A DNA stretch of 64,000 nucleotides from Aalborgiella sp043769295 (GTDB taxonomy: Bacteria > Pseudomonadota > Gammaproteobacteria > Burkholderiales > Burkholderiaceae_C). Location of the stretch: positions 17,236 to 81,235 of the forward strand of contig JAYVJL010000061.1 in the NCBI GenBank assembly GCA_043769295.1, read 5' to 3'. The position numbers and the translations under genes were made by a program. The notes under the pieces were generated by a model, which was not told where the DNA came from, searched no databases, and saw nothing but the letters and a program-made list of their open reading frames with translations. How positions within the stretch are numbered: position 1 is the stretch's first letter; each line of letters begins with the position of its first letter. Shown one piece after another: positions 33,772 to 42,016 of the stretch.

Positions 33772-35280
33772 TTAATGCATTTTTTGAAGGCGATCGTACA
33801 ACATGGCACGCGAAATTCCTAGCATTTTTGCAGCGACGACCTTGTTGCCTTTGGCCGTATTCATGGCTGCGGCAATCGCTTGACACTCCAATTCGGCCAC
33901 CTGCTCAGCCAAAGGACGTATGTCTGAACTCCCCAACTGCAGTGATAAGGCGGCATTGGTCGACGTGGAGACTGGCGTCACTTGCGCAATCCCTGATTCA
34001 TGTAAAACTGCTTCTACGTGCGACGGAAATATCTGATTCGAATCGCTACGCATGGCGGCTTGCTCTAGAACATTGCGCAGTTCTCGAATATTGCCACGCC
34101 AAACTTGGGCGGATAGCAGCGTCAGCGCACCGGCACTGAGCTCGGGAGGCTGCGCATCACTGCGTAAAGCCATGTCCTCGCCCAACAACTCCACCAAAGC
34201 AGGAATATCTTCACGTCGTTCGCGTAGCGGAGGCACACGAATCGGAAGCACATTTAGTCGATAAAACAAATCTTCGCGAAAACTGCCATCACGCACCAGC
34301 TGACCAAGATCACGCGACGTAGCCGCAATCACGCGTGCATCAAAAGGGATGAGCTTGTTCGAACCCAGTGGCTCAATCTCGCCTTCTTGCAGTGCTCGCA
34401 ACAACTTGGCCTGCAAGGCAAGAGGCATGTCGCCAATTTCGTCAAGAAAAAGGGTGCCGCCATCGGCGAGTTTGAATTTGCCATCGCGCCCCTTACGGTC
34501 TGCACCGGTATACGCACCGGGGGCGACACCAAAAAACTCCGCCTCCAACAAAGTATCCGGCACAGCGGCAATATTCAAACTGATAAATGGCCCATTCGCA
34601 CGCCCAGATGAAGCGTGAATCGCATGGGCCAAAAGCTCTTTGCCTGTACCCGTTTCGCCAAGGAGTAAAACAGGACTGGAGGTTTGCGCGGCGCGGCGCG
34701 CTTGCCGCTTGACCTCTACCGCCGCCGGACTGGCCCCTACAAAACTGGCAAAAGTGTATCTGGACTGGCGTTGCCCGTTTCGTTGGCTGATGCGCTGGCT
34801 ATTGCGCTGACTATTGCGCTGACTGGCTAGTTCGCGCCTGGCATCGTCCAAGTCGCGCTGCAACAACGCGAACTTGCCCACCAAAGGCTGCAGACTAGTT
34901 TCAGCATGATCAAACAGTACGATACCCAGGACGCCAATGACCTCGCCATGGTTATCCCGCAAAGGAACACGACTGACGACGAAAGTGCCAGCCCGGTTGG
35001 TCAACAAGTCAATCAGAATCGGTTTGCCTGTTTCCAACACATGATGCATCTGCGTGTTTTGCACAACGCTGGCCACCGGGTGTCCAACAAAATCCTCAAC
35101 CCGCTCAAAACCCAGGGCGGGCAAAAATCGTTTGTATTGGTCATTGACCCAGACCACGCGCGCCTGCCGATCCACCAGCATCATGCCCTCGCTGGCATTG
35201 GCAAACAGATCAAACATGGACCGCGCGGCCAGCTCTAAAATACTTTGCGCATCTCGAGGCAATGAATCAGTCTTTTCCAT
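33772..35280 (-). CDS. Sigma54-dependent activator with PAS and Fis domains
   Basis: This 502-residue enhancer-binding protein has an N-terminal PAS domain (about 20-125, FANASEGMMLVDRQARVVWVN), a linker with SQRNSQRISQRNGQRQ repeats, the AAA+ domain (about 185-420) with Walker A GETGTGKE, Walker B GGTLFLDEIGDMP and R-fingers (FREDLFYRLNV), and a Fis-type helix-turn-helix at the end (KVVAAKMLGISRAMLYDRLQK). The sigma54 contact loop reads GAYTGA instead of GAFTGA, a known tolerated variant. It lies upstream of, and in the same direction as, the ABC operon, and should activate it in response to a signal sensed by the PAS domain. Confidence 0.93.
   Translation of the reverse strand: MEKTDSLPRDAQSILELAARSMFDLFANASEGMMLVDRQARVVWVNDQYKRFLPALGFERVEDFVGHPVASVVQNTQMHHVLETGKPILIDLLTNRAGTFVVSRVPLRDNHGEVIGVLGIVLFDHAETSLQPLVGKFALLQRDLDDARRELASQRNSQRNSQRISQRNGQRQSRYTFASFVGASPAAVEVKRQARRAAQTSSPVLLLGETGTGKELLAHAIHASSGRANGPFISLNIAAVPDTLLEAEFFGVAPGAYTGADRKGRDGKFKLADGGTLFLDEIGDMPLALQAKLLRALQEGEIEPLGSNKLIPFDARVIAATSRDLGQLVRDGSFREDLFYRLNVLPIRVPPLRERREDIPALVELLGEDMALRSDAQPPELSAGALTLLSAQVWRGNIRELRNVLEQAAMRSDSNQIFPSHVEAVLHESGIAQVTPVSTSTNAALSLQLGSSDIRPLAEQVAELECQAIAAAMNTAKGNKVVAAKMLGISRAMLYDRLQKMH
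34792..34827 (-). repeat. 12-bp tandem repeat in activator linker
   Basis: Three near-identical 12-base units (GCGCTGGCTATT, GCGCTGACTATT, GCGCTGACTGGC on the plus strand) encode the Ser-Gln-Arg-Asn linker between the PAS and AAA+ domains. Unit number would change linker length without shifting the frame. Confidence 0.75.
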
Positions 35281-35310
35281 GGTTGGATGTTACTGCAGTA
35301 GCCATGCACC

Positions 35311-35448
35311 TTAACGAGCCACCCCCAAAAATCGATCCAGTAATTCTGGCTGCTCTTGCAGGCTTTTGGCAGTCCCTTGGCGCACCACCGTTCCATGATC
35401 AAGCACCACGGCTGTATCGGAGATCGCCAGGATTGCCTGTGGATGATG
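35311..35448 (-). pseudogene. C-terminal remnant of a LivF-like ATPase
   Basis: The minus-strand frame HHPQAILAISDTAVVLDHG, then TVVRQGTAKSLQEQPELLDR and FLGVAR-stop, matches the last about 45 residues of LIV-type ABC ATPases (after the H-loop, EQHPQ-like). Homology ends abruptly at 35448, with no Walker motifs upstream. It is on the same strand as, and upstream of, the sigma54 activator gene. Confidence 0.65.
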
Positions 35449-35700
35449 CCGCCATCGACCTGCTGATGGCCCACGCACTGCAAGCACAGCTCATCTGGAT
35501 GCACACCGGTATTGGTAAGGCGTCGTTAGAATGCGTAGTCAGCCTGATGAAGAATTGATGACGTCCAACCGCATCTGGCTGGGCGGTTTGCCACCGGCGG
35601 TGGCACGCCAAATAGCCTGGAAGAATGGTGCCAAACTCTTCGGCTTGTCTGGTCGCAGACATTTTGGCGCTGACTCGCACGGTGAAAACCGTGTTGTCCT
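35440..35700 (+). pseudogene. Probable remnant, amidohydrolase-like C-terminus
   Basis: The plus-strand frame from 35531 contains IWLGGLPPAVARQIAWKNGA and KLFGL, a pattern seen at the C-terminus of amidohydrolase-family proteins (LPP-VARKIAWENGARLFG type, from memory). Before it, another frame has DDAAIDLLMAHALQAQLIWM, which I do not recognise. No complete gene can be formed in 35281-35715. Together with the ATPase remnant this looks like deleted gene debris. Confidence 0.35.
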
Positions 35701-35715
35701 CTGCGTGGGTGAGCC

Positions 35716-36606
35716 TCAACTCTTACGGTTCACCAGCAACATCCCGGCGGCGACCAGTGCCAAGCCCATCACCAGTGGCAAAGTCATGGCTTCGCCCAGC
35801 CAGAAATTACCGATGAGCAAAGCAAATACCGGCGTTAAAAATACAAAGCCTGATATCTTGGTCGCCGGATAACGCCCGAGCAACCACATCCAGGTCAGGT
35901 AGCTGATGAAAGCGCCCAAAAGGGTTTGAATGACCATCGAGGTGATGGCAAAAGAACTCCACACCGGTGCCCACGACTCGCCAAGCGCCCAGGATATCCA
36001 GGGCAAGATAAGTGTGCTCACCCCCACTTGGTACAACAGCAGCTTTTCAGCAGACAAGCGCGCCAGCACACTGGTACGAATGACCACCGTGGTGAGACCC
36101 CAAAACAAGCCCGCCGCCAAGGCCAGGACATCGCCACGCCAATGACCCGCCGCTCCTTGGCTCAAGCCATCAGACAGGGCGACCGTCACCCCGCAAAAAG
36201 CCAGTATCAAACCCATCCATTGCGTTCTGCCCACTTTTTCAGTCGGCACCCACAGCGGCACCAGTACCGCCACCCAAAAGGGGGAGGTGTATGTAAAAAC
36301 CGTCAAACGCGACGCGCTGGTGTATTGCAATCCGCCATAAATGCAGCCAAACTCAACCGCAAACAAAAAACCAGCCAGCAAGCCGGGTATCAAGCTGCCG
36401 TCCCGCTGCCACAGCGGAATATTGCGGGCCTTACACCAGATGAGGAGCAGGAGGGTCGCACCACAAAACCGCAAGCTAGCCTGGAAAATAGGCGCAAGCT
36501 CAGCTAACGTCGCTTTCACAAGCACCTGCTGCGCGCCCCAAAACAAGCAGCAGGCGACGAGCAGCGCGATGGCGATGCTATCCAGATGTGGTTTGCGCTC
36601 AAACAT
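35716..36606 (-). CDS. EamA/DMT family transporter
   Basis: This 296-residue protein has ten hydrophobic helices arranged as two EamA domains (AIALLVACCLFWGAQQVLVK and GDVLALAAGLFWGLTTVVIR), typical of metabolite exporters of the drug/metabolite transporter superfamily. The ATG at 36606 (MFERKPHLDS) is preferred to an upstream start. It is followed by debris at its 3' end and lies 13 bases downstream of the DsbA-family gene on the same strand, probably in one transcript. The substrate is unknown. Confidence 0.88.
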   Translation of the reverse strand: MFERKPHLDSIAIALLVACCLFWGAQQVLVKATLAELAPIFQASLRFCGATLLLLIWCKARNIPLWQRDGSLIPGLLAGFLFAVEFGCIYGGLQYTSASRLTVFTYTSPFWVAVLVPLWVPTEKVGRTQWMGLILAFCGVTVALSDGLSQGAAGHWRGDVLALAAGLFWGLTTVVIRTSVLARLSAEKLLLYQVGVSTLILPWISWALGESWAPVWSSFAITSMVIQTLLGAFISYLTWMWLLGRYPATKISGFVFLTPVFALLIGNFWLGEAMTLPLVMGLALVAAGMLLVNRKS

Positions 36607-36619
36607 GGACAGTTCCGTT

Positions 36620-37288
36620 TTACCCGGTCGCGGCAATTTGACGCAAGGCGCGCTCAAACACCTCCGCCGGCTGTCCGCCAGAGATCAGGTGCTTGTCATT
36701 GATGATGACTGCGGGCACGGAATGGATGCCCTGGTTCAGGTAAAACTGTTCTCGCGTGCGCACCTCGGTGGCGAATTCGTCTGTGGTCAAAATCTCAGCA
36801 GCACGAGCCGCATCAAGACCCACATCGGCCACCACACGCAGCAAAACCGCATGTGAGCCTGGGCTCTGACCATCGGTGAAATAAGCCTTGAAGAGGGCTT
36901 CTTTGAGCGCTTTTTGTTTGCACAGGTCTTCCAGTTCAGCCCAATGCAGCAGCCGATGGGCGTCAAACGTGTTGTAGATGCGGCTGCGGCCACCGCCAGC
37001 GTCGTCTGCCCGGCTGAAGGTGAAACCCACCGCAGCACCGCGCGCACGGATGTTTTCCCGGTTGGCATGGGCCTGCGCCGGGGTGATGGCGTATTTTTCA
37101 GTGATGTGTTCTGTGATCTCTTGGCCAATGGCCGGCATCTGCGGGTTCAGCTCAAAAGGCTGGAAATGCAATTCAGTCTGGATCTCACCGCCCAGGCGCG
37201 CCAGCGCCTCATCCAGCGATTTCAGTCCAATCACACACCATGGGCAAGAAACATCGGAAACAAAATCGATTTTGAGTTGGGAAGTCAT
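36620..37288 (-). CDS. DsbA-family oxidoreductase, FrnE-like
   Basis: The 222-residue cytoplasmic protein has a thioredoxin fold with CPWC in DFVSDVSCPWCVIGLKSL (residues about 14-17) and the long alpha-helical insertion of FrnE-type proteins, ending with HSVPAVIINDKHLISGGQ. The cis-Pro is in SVPAVI. FrnE-like proteins take part in polyketide maturation or oxidative stress, but the role here is unknown. The start at 37288 has AGGA upstream. It is likely cotranscribed with the EamA transporter gene. Confidence 0.88.
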   Translation of the reverse strand: MTSQLKIDFVSDVSCPWCVIGLKSLDEALARLGGEIQTELHFQPFELNPQMPAIGQEITEHITEKYAITPAQAHANRENIRARGAAVGFTFSRADDAGGGRSRIYNTFDAHRLLHWAELEDLCKQKALKEALFKAYFTDGQSPGSHAVLLRVVADVGLDAARAAEILTTDEFATEVRTREQFYLNQGIHSVPAVIINDKHLISGGQPAEVFERALRQIAATG

Positions 37289-37467
37289 GGATGGTCCTAT
37301 GTGAAACACGTTAACACGTTGTGATGCGAGATTATGGGGATATTCACATGTTATGCCTGTCGCACTGGTGTGCCAGTTTATGCTCGTTTATGCGCGACAA
37401 CGCACATACCAAGTCAATGATTCGTTTTATAAATACAGTCCTTGCCAATGAATAATAGGAGTTCATC

Positions 37468-37833
37468 ATGATGAAGAAAATTGTTCTTGCTGCCGTTGTT
37501 GCAGCATCTTTGAGTGGCTTGGCCACATCTGTCACTGCAGCGAATGTTGTTGTACAAGTCGCGCCACCGGCGTTGCGCGCCGAGGTGGTGCCCGCGCCAC
37601 GCCGTGGCTATGTGTGGGTAGCAGGGCATTGGGATTGGCGTAACCGCCGCCACCAATGGGTGCCGGGTACGTGGATTCGAGAGCGCCGCGGCTACATGTA
37701 CAACCAGCCGGCGTGGGTCGAGCGTGATGGCCGATGGAACATGAACCGTGGCGGCTGGCGACGCAGCGACCGTGATGGCGATGGTGTCCCGAACCGGATG
37801 GATAGAGCGCCGGGCAATCCTAATCGGCAGTGA
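37468..37833 (+). CDS. YXWGXW repeat-containing secreted protein
   Basis: The 121-residue protein has a signal peptide (MMKKIVLAAVVAASLSGLAT..TAA) followed by two copies of the aromatic motif (GYVWVAGHWDWRN, HQWVPGTWIRERRGY) typical of YXWGXW-repeat proteins, whose role is not known. The C-terminal part is rich in Arg, Asp and Asn (DRDGDGVPNRMDRAPGN) and resembles a calcium-binding DxDxDG loop of thrombospondin type 3. GGAG lies upstream of the start. A terminator follows, so it is monocistronic. Confidence 0.8.
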   Translation: MMKKIVLAAVVAASLSGLATSVTAANVVVQVAPPALRAEVVPAPRRGYVWVAGHWDWRNRRHQWVPGTWIRERRGYMYNQPAWVERDGRWNMNRGGWRRSDRDGDGVPNRMDRAPGNPNRQ

Positions 37834-37838
37834 TAGAA

Positions 37839-37875
37839 CAAGCATACACCTGATATCGGTCAGGGTGTGCTTTTT
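37839..37875 (+). terminator. Terminator of the YXWGXW gene
   Basis: An imperfect stem, AAGCATACACCTGA with TCAGGGTGTGCTT, is followed by TTTT six bases after the stop codon. Confidence 0.7.
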
Positions 37876-37896
37876 GAACAAACCCTAACCGCTTAA

Positions 37897-38385
37897 CTAT
37901 CGCGGTTTCTTTCGGTTTTTCTTCAACGGGTTTGCAATCAACTTTAGAGCTAAATTCAAAGCCGCGCGCGCCAGCGCATCCGCTTCACCGTTGCGGTGGC
38001 GCGGTATCCACATCAGGCTGACGTGATCAAACGCCGCAAGAAGGGCGCGCGCTTCGTCATACAGGGAAGCCAAGCGAACCACAGGTTTGGAATTCGCGCT
38101 CCCCAGCTGCTCAATAAGAATGCTGTTGTCGCTGTACGCCAGCAGCGCCCTCGCGCCGCGAACCCCCAACTCGCGAAGCGCCGCTATCAAAGCCAACAGT
38201 TCTGCTTCGTTGTTGCACCCCCGGTCAGGCATCGCCTGTGACAGCGTATGACGCGTGCCATCAGGCTCAATCAGTACCGCGCCTATTGCCATGCGCCCAG
38301 GATTCGGCGAGGCGCTTCCGTCACAATAAATGACCCACGCATCTCGGACAGTGGAAACGGGATTGACCATAAGGGGCAAAGTCAC
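37897..38385 (-). CDS. RNase H family protein
   Basis: The 162-residue protein is of the RNase H type 1 fold (RVT_3-like). The acidic catalytic residues appear in order: D in IYCDGSASPNPGRM, E in CNNEAELLALIAAL, D in LLAYSDNSILIEQL and D in RHRNGEADALARAAL. It differs from RnhA proper in sequence and length, and lacks the basic protrusion. It should cleave RNA of RNA:DNA hybrids or process RNA. An internal ATG at 38370 (MVNPVSTVRDAW) is an alternative start. It ends convergently with the YXWGXW gene. Confidence 0.85.
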   Translation of the reverse strand: MTLPLMVNPVSTVRDAWVIYCDGSASPNPGRMAIGAVLIEPDGTRHTLSQAMPDRGCNNEAELLALIAALRELGVRGARALLAYSDNSILIEQLGSANSKPVVRLASLYDEARALLAAFDHVSLMWIPRHRNGEADALARAALNLALKLIANPLKKNRKKPR

Positions 38386-38489
38386 TGGAGACTGTCAAGT
38401 TCATGAACTGTAAAACGTAAGTTAAGCATATATGCGGCTTTGGTAATCCCATCGTAAATTAATTTGAGTTGTTCAGACTATCCCTAACG

Positions 38490-38544
38490 CATAGTTTGAC
38501 CAAAAATAAAATAAAGCTAATCGCACTATTTTGGCCAAACTATG
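38490..38544. repeat. Long inverted repeat downstream of icmF
   Basis: Arms CATAGTTTGACCAAAA (38490-38505) and TTTTGGCCAAACTATG (38529-38544) pair over 15 of 16 positions with an AT-rich 23-base loop. It is 29 bases beyond the icmF stop and has no T-run. It could be a transcript-end stabiliser or a binding site. Confidence 0.6.
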
Positions 38545-38572
38545 GTTAAGTCACAAAACTTAAATATTGAGC

Positions 38573-41500
38573 TTACATATTCCGTCGATACTGCCCACCC
38601 ACCTCAAACAGCGCATTCGTGATCTGCCCCAGTGAGCAGACCCGCACGGCATCCATCAGCACCTCAAACACATTGGCGTTGGCAATCACCGCTTGTTGCA
38701 GGCGCTTGAGCATCGCGGGTGATTCGGCTGCGTGTTCGGTGTGGAAGGCTTCCAGCCGTTTGAGCTGGTTCTGCTTCTCTTCATCGGTCGAGCGTGCCAA
38801 CTCCAGCTTGTCCTGCACCACATCGCCTTTGGGATTCCTGAAGGTGTTGACACCGATGATGGGCAGTTCGCCGGTGTGTTTCAGCATCTCGTAGTGCATG
38901 GATTCGTCCTGAATCCGCCCGCGCTGGTAGCCGGTTTCCATCGCCCCCAACACGCCGCCACGCTCGGCGATGCGTTCAAATTCCAACAGCACCGCTTCTT
39001 CCAGCAACTCGGTGAGTTCTTCGATGATGAAGGCGCCTTGCGATGGGTTTTCGTTCTTGGCCAAACCCCACTCGCGGTTGATGATGAGCTGGATCGCCAT
39101 GGCGCGGCGCACCGAGTCTTCAGTCGGCGTGGTGATGGCCTCGTCAAAGGCGTTGGTGTGCAGGCTGTTGCAGTTGTCGTAGATCGCAATGAGCGCCTGC
39201 AGCGTGGTGCGGATATCGTTGAACTGGATCTCCTGCGCATGCAGGCTGCGGCCACTGGTCTGGATGTGGTATTTGAGCTTCTGGCTGCGTTCGTTCGCAC
39301 CGTATTTCTCCTTCATCGCCACCGCCCAAATTCTTCGGGCGACGCGGCCCATCACGGTGTACTCGGGGTCCATGCCGTTGCTGAAGAAGAAAGAGAGATT
39401 CGGTGCAAAGTCGTCGATGTGCATGCCGCGTGCCAAATAGGCTTCGACAAAGGTGAAGCCGTTGGACAACGTGAAGGCCAGCTGGCTGATCGGATTGGCA
39501 CCGGCCTCGGCGATGTGGTAGCCAGAAATCGAGACACTGTAGAAGTTGCGGACCCGATTGTGGACGAAGTACTCGGCAATGTCGCCCATCACTTTCAGGC
39601 TGAACTCGGTTGAGAAGATGCAGGTGTTCTGGCCCTGGTCTTCCTTCAAAATATCCGCCTGCACCGTGCCGCGCACGTTCTCCTGCACCCATTCCCTGAT
39701 TTTGGCGGTCTCGGTCTCGGTCGGGTCACGGCTATTGTCGGTTTTGAACTTGGCGATGTTCTGGTCGATCGCCGTGTTCATGAACATGGCCAGAATGCTG
39801 GGCGCGGGGCCGTTGATGGTCATCGACACGCTGGTGGTGGGGCTGCACAGGTCAAAACCATCGTACAGCACCCTCATGTCTTCCAGCGTGGCGATGGAGA
39901 CACCGCTGTTGCCGACTTTGCCGTAGATGTCGGGGCGCAAATCAGGGTCGTTGCCGTAGAGCGTCACCGAGTCAAAGGCGGTGGACAGGCGTTTGGCCGC
40001 CATACCCGAGCTGAGCAGCTTGAAGCGGGTGTTGGTGCGAAACGCATCGCCTTCACCGGCAAACATGCGGGTCGGGTCTTCGCCCTCGCGCTTGAAGGCA
40101 AAGGTGCCGGCGGTGTAGGGGTAACTGCCGGGCACGTTGTCCAGCATCAGCCACTTTAGGATCTCGCCATGGTCTTCGTATTGCGGCAGGGCGACTTTGC
40201 GGATGGTGGTGCCGCTGAGCGATTTGCTGGTCAGCGCGGTGCGGATCTCTTTGTCGCGAATTTTGACGACGTATTCGTCACCGGCGTAGGCTTTTTGCAT
40301 GTCCGGCCATTGGGCGATGAGGTGGCGGGCATCGGCATCCATGCGTGATTTGCGGTGGCCAGCCAAGTCGAGTGCCGCTTCGGCGGCCGGCGCGCGGTCA
40401 GGCTTGTCGGTTTTAAGCATCGCGGCGGCGGCTTTGAGCTGCTGCACTTCACGTGCCAGTTGCGACTGCTCACGCGCGCGTTTTTTGTAGCCGCGCACGG
40501 TGTCCGAGATTTCGGCCAGGTAGCGGGTGCGGGCGGCGGGTACGACGGGCGTTTGGTTGGTGCTGTAACGCACGCTAACGATCGGTAAAAGCCCGGTTTT
40601 GTTCGCTGGCAGCTTCAAACCGAGTGCAACCAGACGGGTTTTGAGGGCTTGGTACAGTGCCGTTACCCCATCGTCGTTGAAGCGAGCCGCCATGGTGCCA
40701 AACACCGGCATTTGGTCGGCGGGCGTGGTCCAGGCTTCTTTGTTGCGCTGCACCTGCTTGGACACATCGCGCAAAGCGTCGAGCGAGCCTTTGCGGTCAA
40801 ACTTGTTGATGGCGACAAACTCGGCAAAGTCTAGCATGTCGATTTTTTCCAGCTGGCTGGCGGCGCCAAACTCGGGTGTCATCACGTACATCGGCACATC
40901 GACGTGCGGCACAATCGCCGCGTCGCCCTGACCAATGCCCGAGGTTTCCACAATCACCAGGTCAAAGCCGGCACATTTGCAGGCGGCAATCACGCCGGGC
41001 AGAGCGGGGCTGATCTCGGAGCCGAATTCGCGGGTCGCCAAACTGCGCATAAAGACCCGCTGGCCGGAATCTTTGGCCGATTTCTCGGTGGTGTTCCAAG
41101 GGCTGATGGCATTCATGCGGATCCGGTCGCCCAACAGCGCGCCGCCGGTTTTGCGACGCGAGGGGTCGATGCTGATGACGGCGATGCGCAGGCTGTCGTT
41201 CAAATCCAAACGGAAGCGGCGTATCAGCTCGTCTGTCAGGCTGGATTTGCCTGCGCCGCCAGTACCGGTGATGCCTAATACTGCTATTTTTTTAGTAGCA
41301 GCTTGGGCAATCAATTCGCCGGCTAGAGTCGGATTTACCGTGTTGTTTTCAAGTGCTGTGATGAGTTGCGATAGAGCACGCCAATTGGCGTCAGAATGGC
41401 CTTGGATAGCGTCTAATTTAATCGGTGCAAAACCGGTCAGATCTTTGTCGCAGCGCATCACCATCTCGCCAATCATGCCCTGCAAACCCATGCGCTGGCC

Positions 41501-41899
41501 GTCTTCAGGGCTAAAAATGCGGGAAACGCCATAGGCCTGCAGCTCGCGGATCTCGGGCGGCACAATCACGCCGCCGCCGCCGCCAAAGACCTGAATATGT
41601 GCACCGCCCCGCGCTTTGAGCAGGTCGATCATGTACTTGAAGTACTCGACATGCCCGCCCTGGTAGGAGCTGATGGCAATGCCCTGCGCGTCTTCTTGCA
41701 AAGCGGCGGTGACCACTTCTTCTACGCTGCGGTTGTGACCCAGATGAATCACCTCGGCACCCATGCCCATGATGATGCGGCGCATGATGTTGATGGCGGC
41801 ATCGTGCCCGTCAAACAGGCTGGCCGCGGTCACAAAGCGCACTTTGTGGGTCGGGCGGTAGTTGGCGAGGGCTTTGTAGTCGGCGGACAGGTCGGTCAT
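38573..41899 (-). CDS. icmF: Fused isobutyryl-CoA mutase IcmF
   Basis: IcmF is a 1108-residue adenosylcobalamin enzyme that interconverts isobutyryl-CoA and butyryl-CoA and also accepts pivalyl- or isovaleryl-CoA. The N-terminal B12-binding domain has LFDGHDAAINIM (about 28-39, the DxH motif at D30-H32). A MeaI-type GTPase chaperone domain follows with P-loop GTGGAGKSS near 212-220, then the mutase TIM-barrel domain (SVSISGYHIAEAGANPISQL). I chose ATG 41899 (MTDLSADYKALANY), preceded by GGAG. The linker just before the P-loop (residues 188-206) is encoded by a dispersed repeat. Promoter and operator lie directly upstream. Confidence 0.95.
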   Translation of the reverse strand: MTDLSADYKALANYRPTHKVRFVTAASLFDGHDAAINIMRRIIMGMGAEVIHLGHNRSVEEVVTAALQEDAQGIAISSYQGGHVEYFKYMIDLLKARGGAHIQVFGGGGGVIVPPEIRELQAYGVSRIFSPEDGQRMGLQGMIGEMVMRCDKDLTGFAPIKLDAIQGHSDANWRALSQLITALENNTVNPTLAGELIAQAATKKIAVLGITGTGGAGKSSLTDELIRRFRLDLNDSLRIAVISIDPSRRKTGGALLGDRIRMNAISPWNTTEKSAKDSGQRVFMRSLATREFGSEISPALPGVIAACKCAGFDLVIVETSGIGQGDAAIVPHVDVPMYVMTPEFGAASQLEKIDMLDFAEFVAINKFDRKGSLDALRDVSKQVQRNKEAWTTPADQMPVFGTMAARFNDDGVTALYQALKTRLVALGLKLPANKTGLLPIVSVRYSTNQTPVVPAARTRYLAEISDTVRGYKKRAREQSQLAREVQQLKAAAAMLKTDKPDRAPAAEAALDLAGHRKSRMDADARHLIAQWPDMQKAYAGDEYVVKIRDKEIRTALTSKSLSGTTIRKVALPQYEDHGEILKWLMLDNVPGSYPYTAGTFAFKREGEDPTRMFAGEGDAFRTNTRFKLLSSGMAAKRLSTAFDSVTLYGNDPDLRPDIYGKVGNSGVSIATLEDMRVLYDGFDLCSPTTSVSMTINGPAPSILAMFMNTAIDQNIAKFKTDNSRDPTETETAKIREWVQENVRGTVQADILKEDQGQNTCIFSTEFSLKVMGDIAEYFVHNRVRNFYSVSISGYHIAEAGANPISQLAFTLSNGFTFVEAYLARGMHIDDFAPNLSFFFSNGMDPEYTVMGRVARRIWAVAMKEKYGANERSQKLKYHIQTSGRSLHAQEIQFNDIRTTLQALIAIYDNCNSLHTNAFDEAITTPTEDSVRRAMAIQLIINREWGLAKNENPSQGAFIIEELTELLEEAVLLEFERIAERGGVLGAMETGYQRGRIQDESMHYEMLKHTGELPIIGVNTFRNPKGDVVQDKLELARSTDEEKQNQLKRLEAFHTEHAAESPAMLKRLQQAVIANANVFEVLMDAVRVCSLGQITNALFEVGGQYRRNM
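41280..41330 (+). repeat. Dispersed repeat copy 6, inside icmF
   Basis: The copy has a hairpin from TGCTATT/TAGTAGCA and continues AGCTTGGGCAATCAATTCGC then CGGCTAGAGTC. icmF reads the opposite strand in frame as TLAGELIAQAATKKIAV, directly in front of the GTPase P-loop. Confidence 0.75.
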
Positions 41900-41924
41900 G
41901 GGTGGTCTCCAAGTCGGTATTTGA

Positions 41925-41946
41925 TTGACGTTTACGTAAACGTCAA
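41925..41946. promoter_or_regulatory. Operator palindrome in the icmF promoter
   Basis: A perfect 22-base palindrome (TTGACGTTTAC and its exact complement) begins at the -10 of the icmF promoter, so it covers the start of transcription. This suggests repression. It resembles, from memory, LiuR-like sites of branched-chain amino-acid catabolism, but the regulator is not encoded here and the assignment is uncertain. Confidence 0.75.
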
Positions 41947-41974
41947 TTGTAGGGTCTTTGAACAATAAAAGCAA
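41946..41974 (-). promoter_or_regulatory. Sigma70 promoter of icmF
   Basis: On the minus strand a TTGCTT -35 (41969-41974) and TACAAT -10 (41946-41951) are separated by 17 bases. The -10 touches the operator palindrome, and the -35 overlaps the terminator of the neighbouring livF transcript. Confidence 0.65.
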
Positions 41975-41999
41975 AAAAGGACGCCGAAACGTCCTTTTT
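41974..41999 (-). terminator. Terminator of the second LIV operon
   Basis: A 10-bp stem, AAAAAGGACG with its complement and loop CCGAAA, ends 18 bases after the livF stop and runs into T residues on the minus strand. Confidence 0.85.
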
Positions 42000-42016
42000 A
42001 CAAACCAAGTGTGAAA

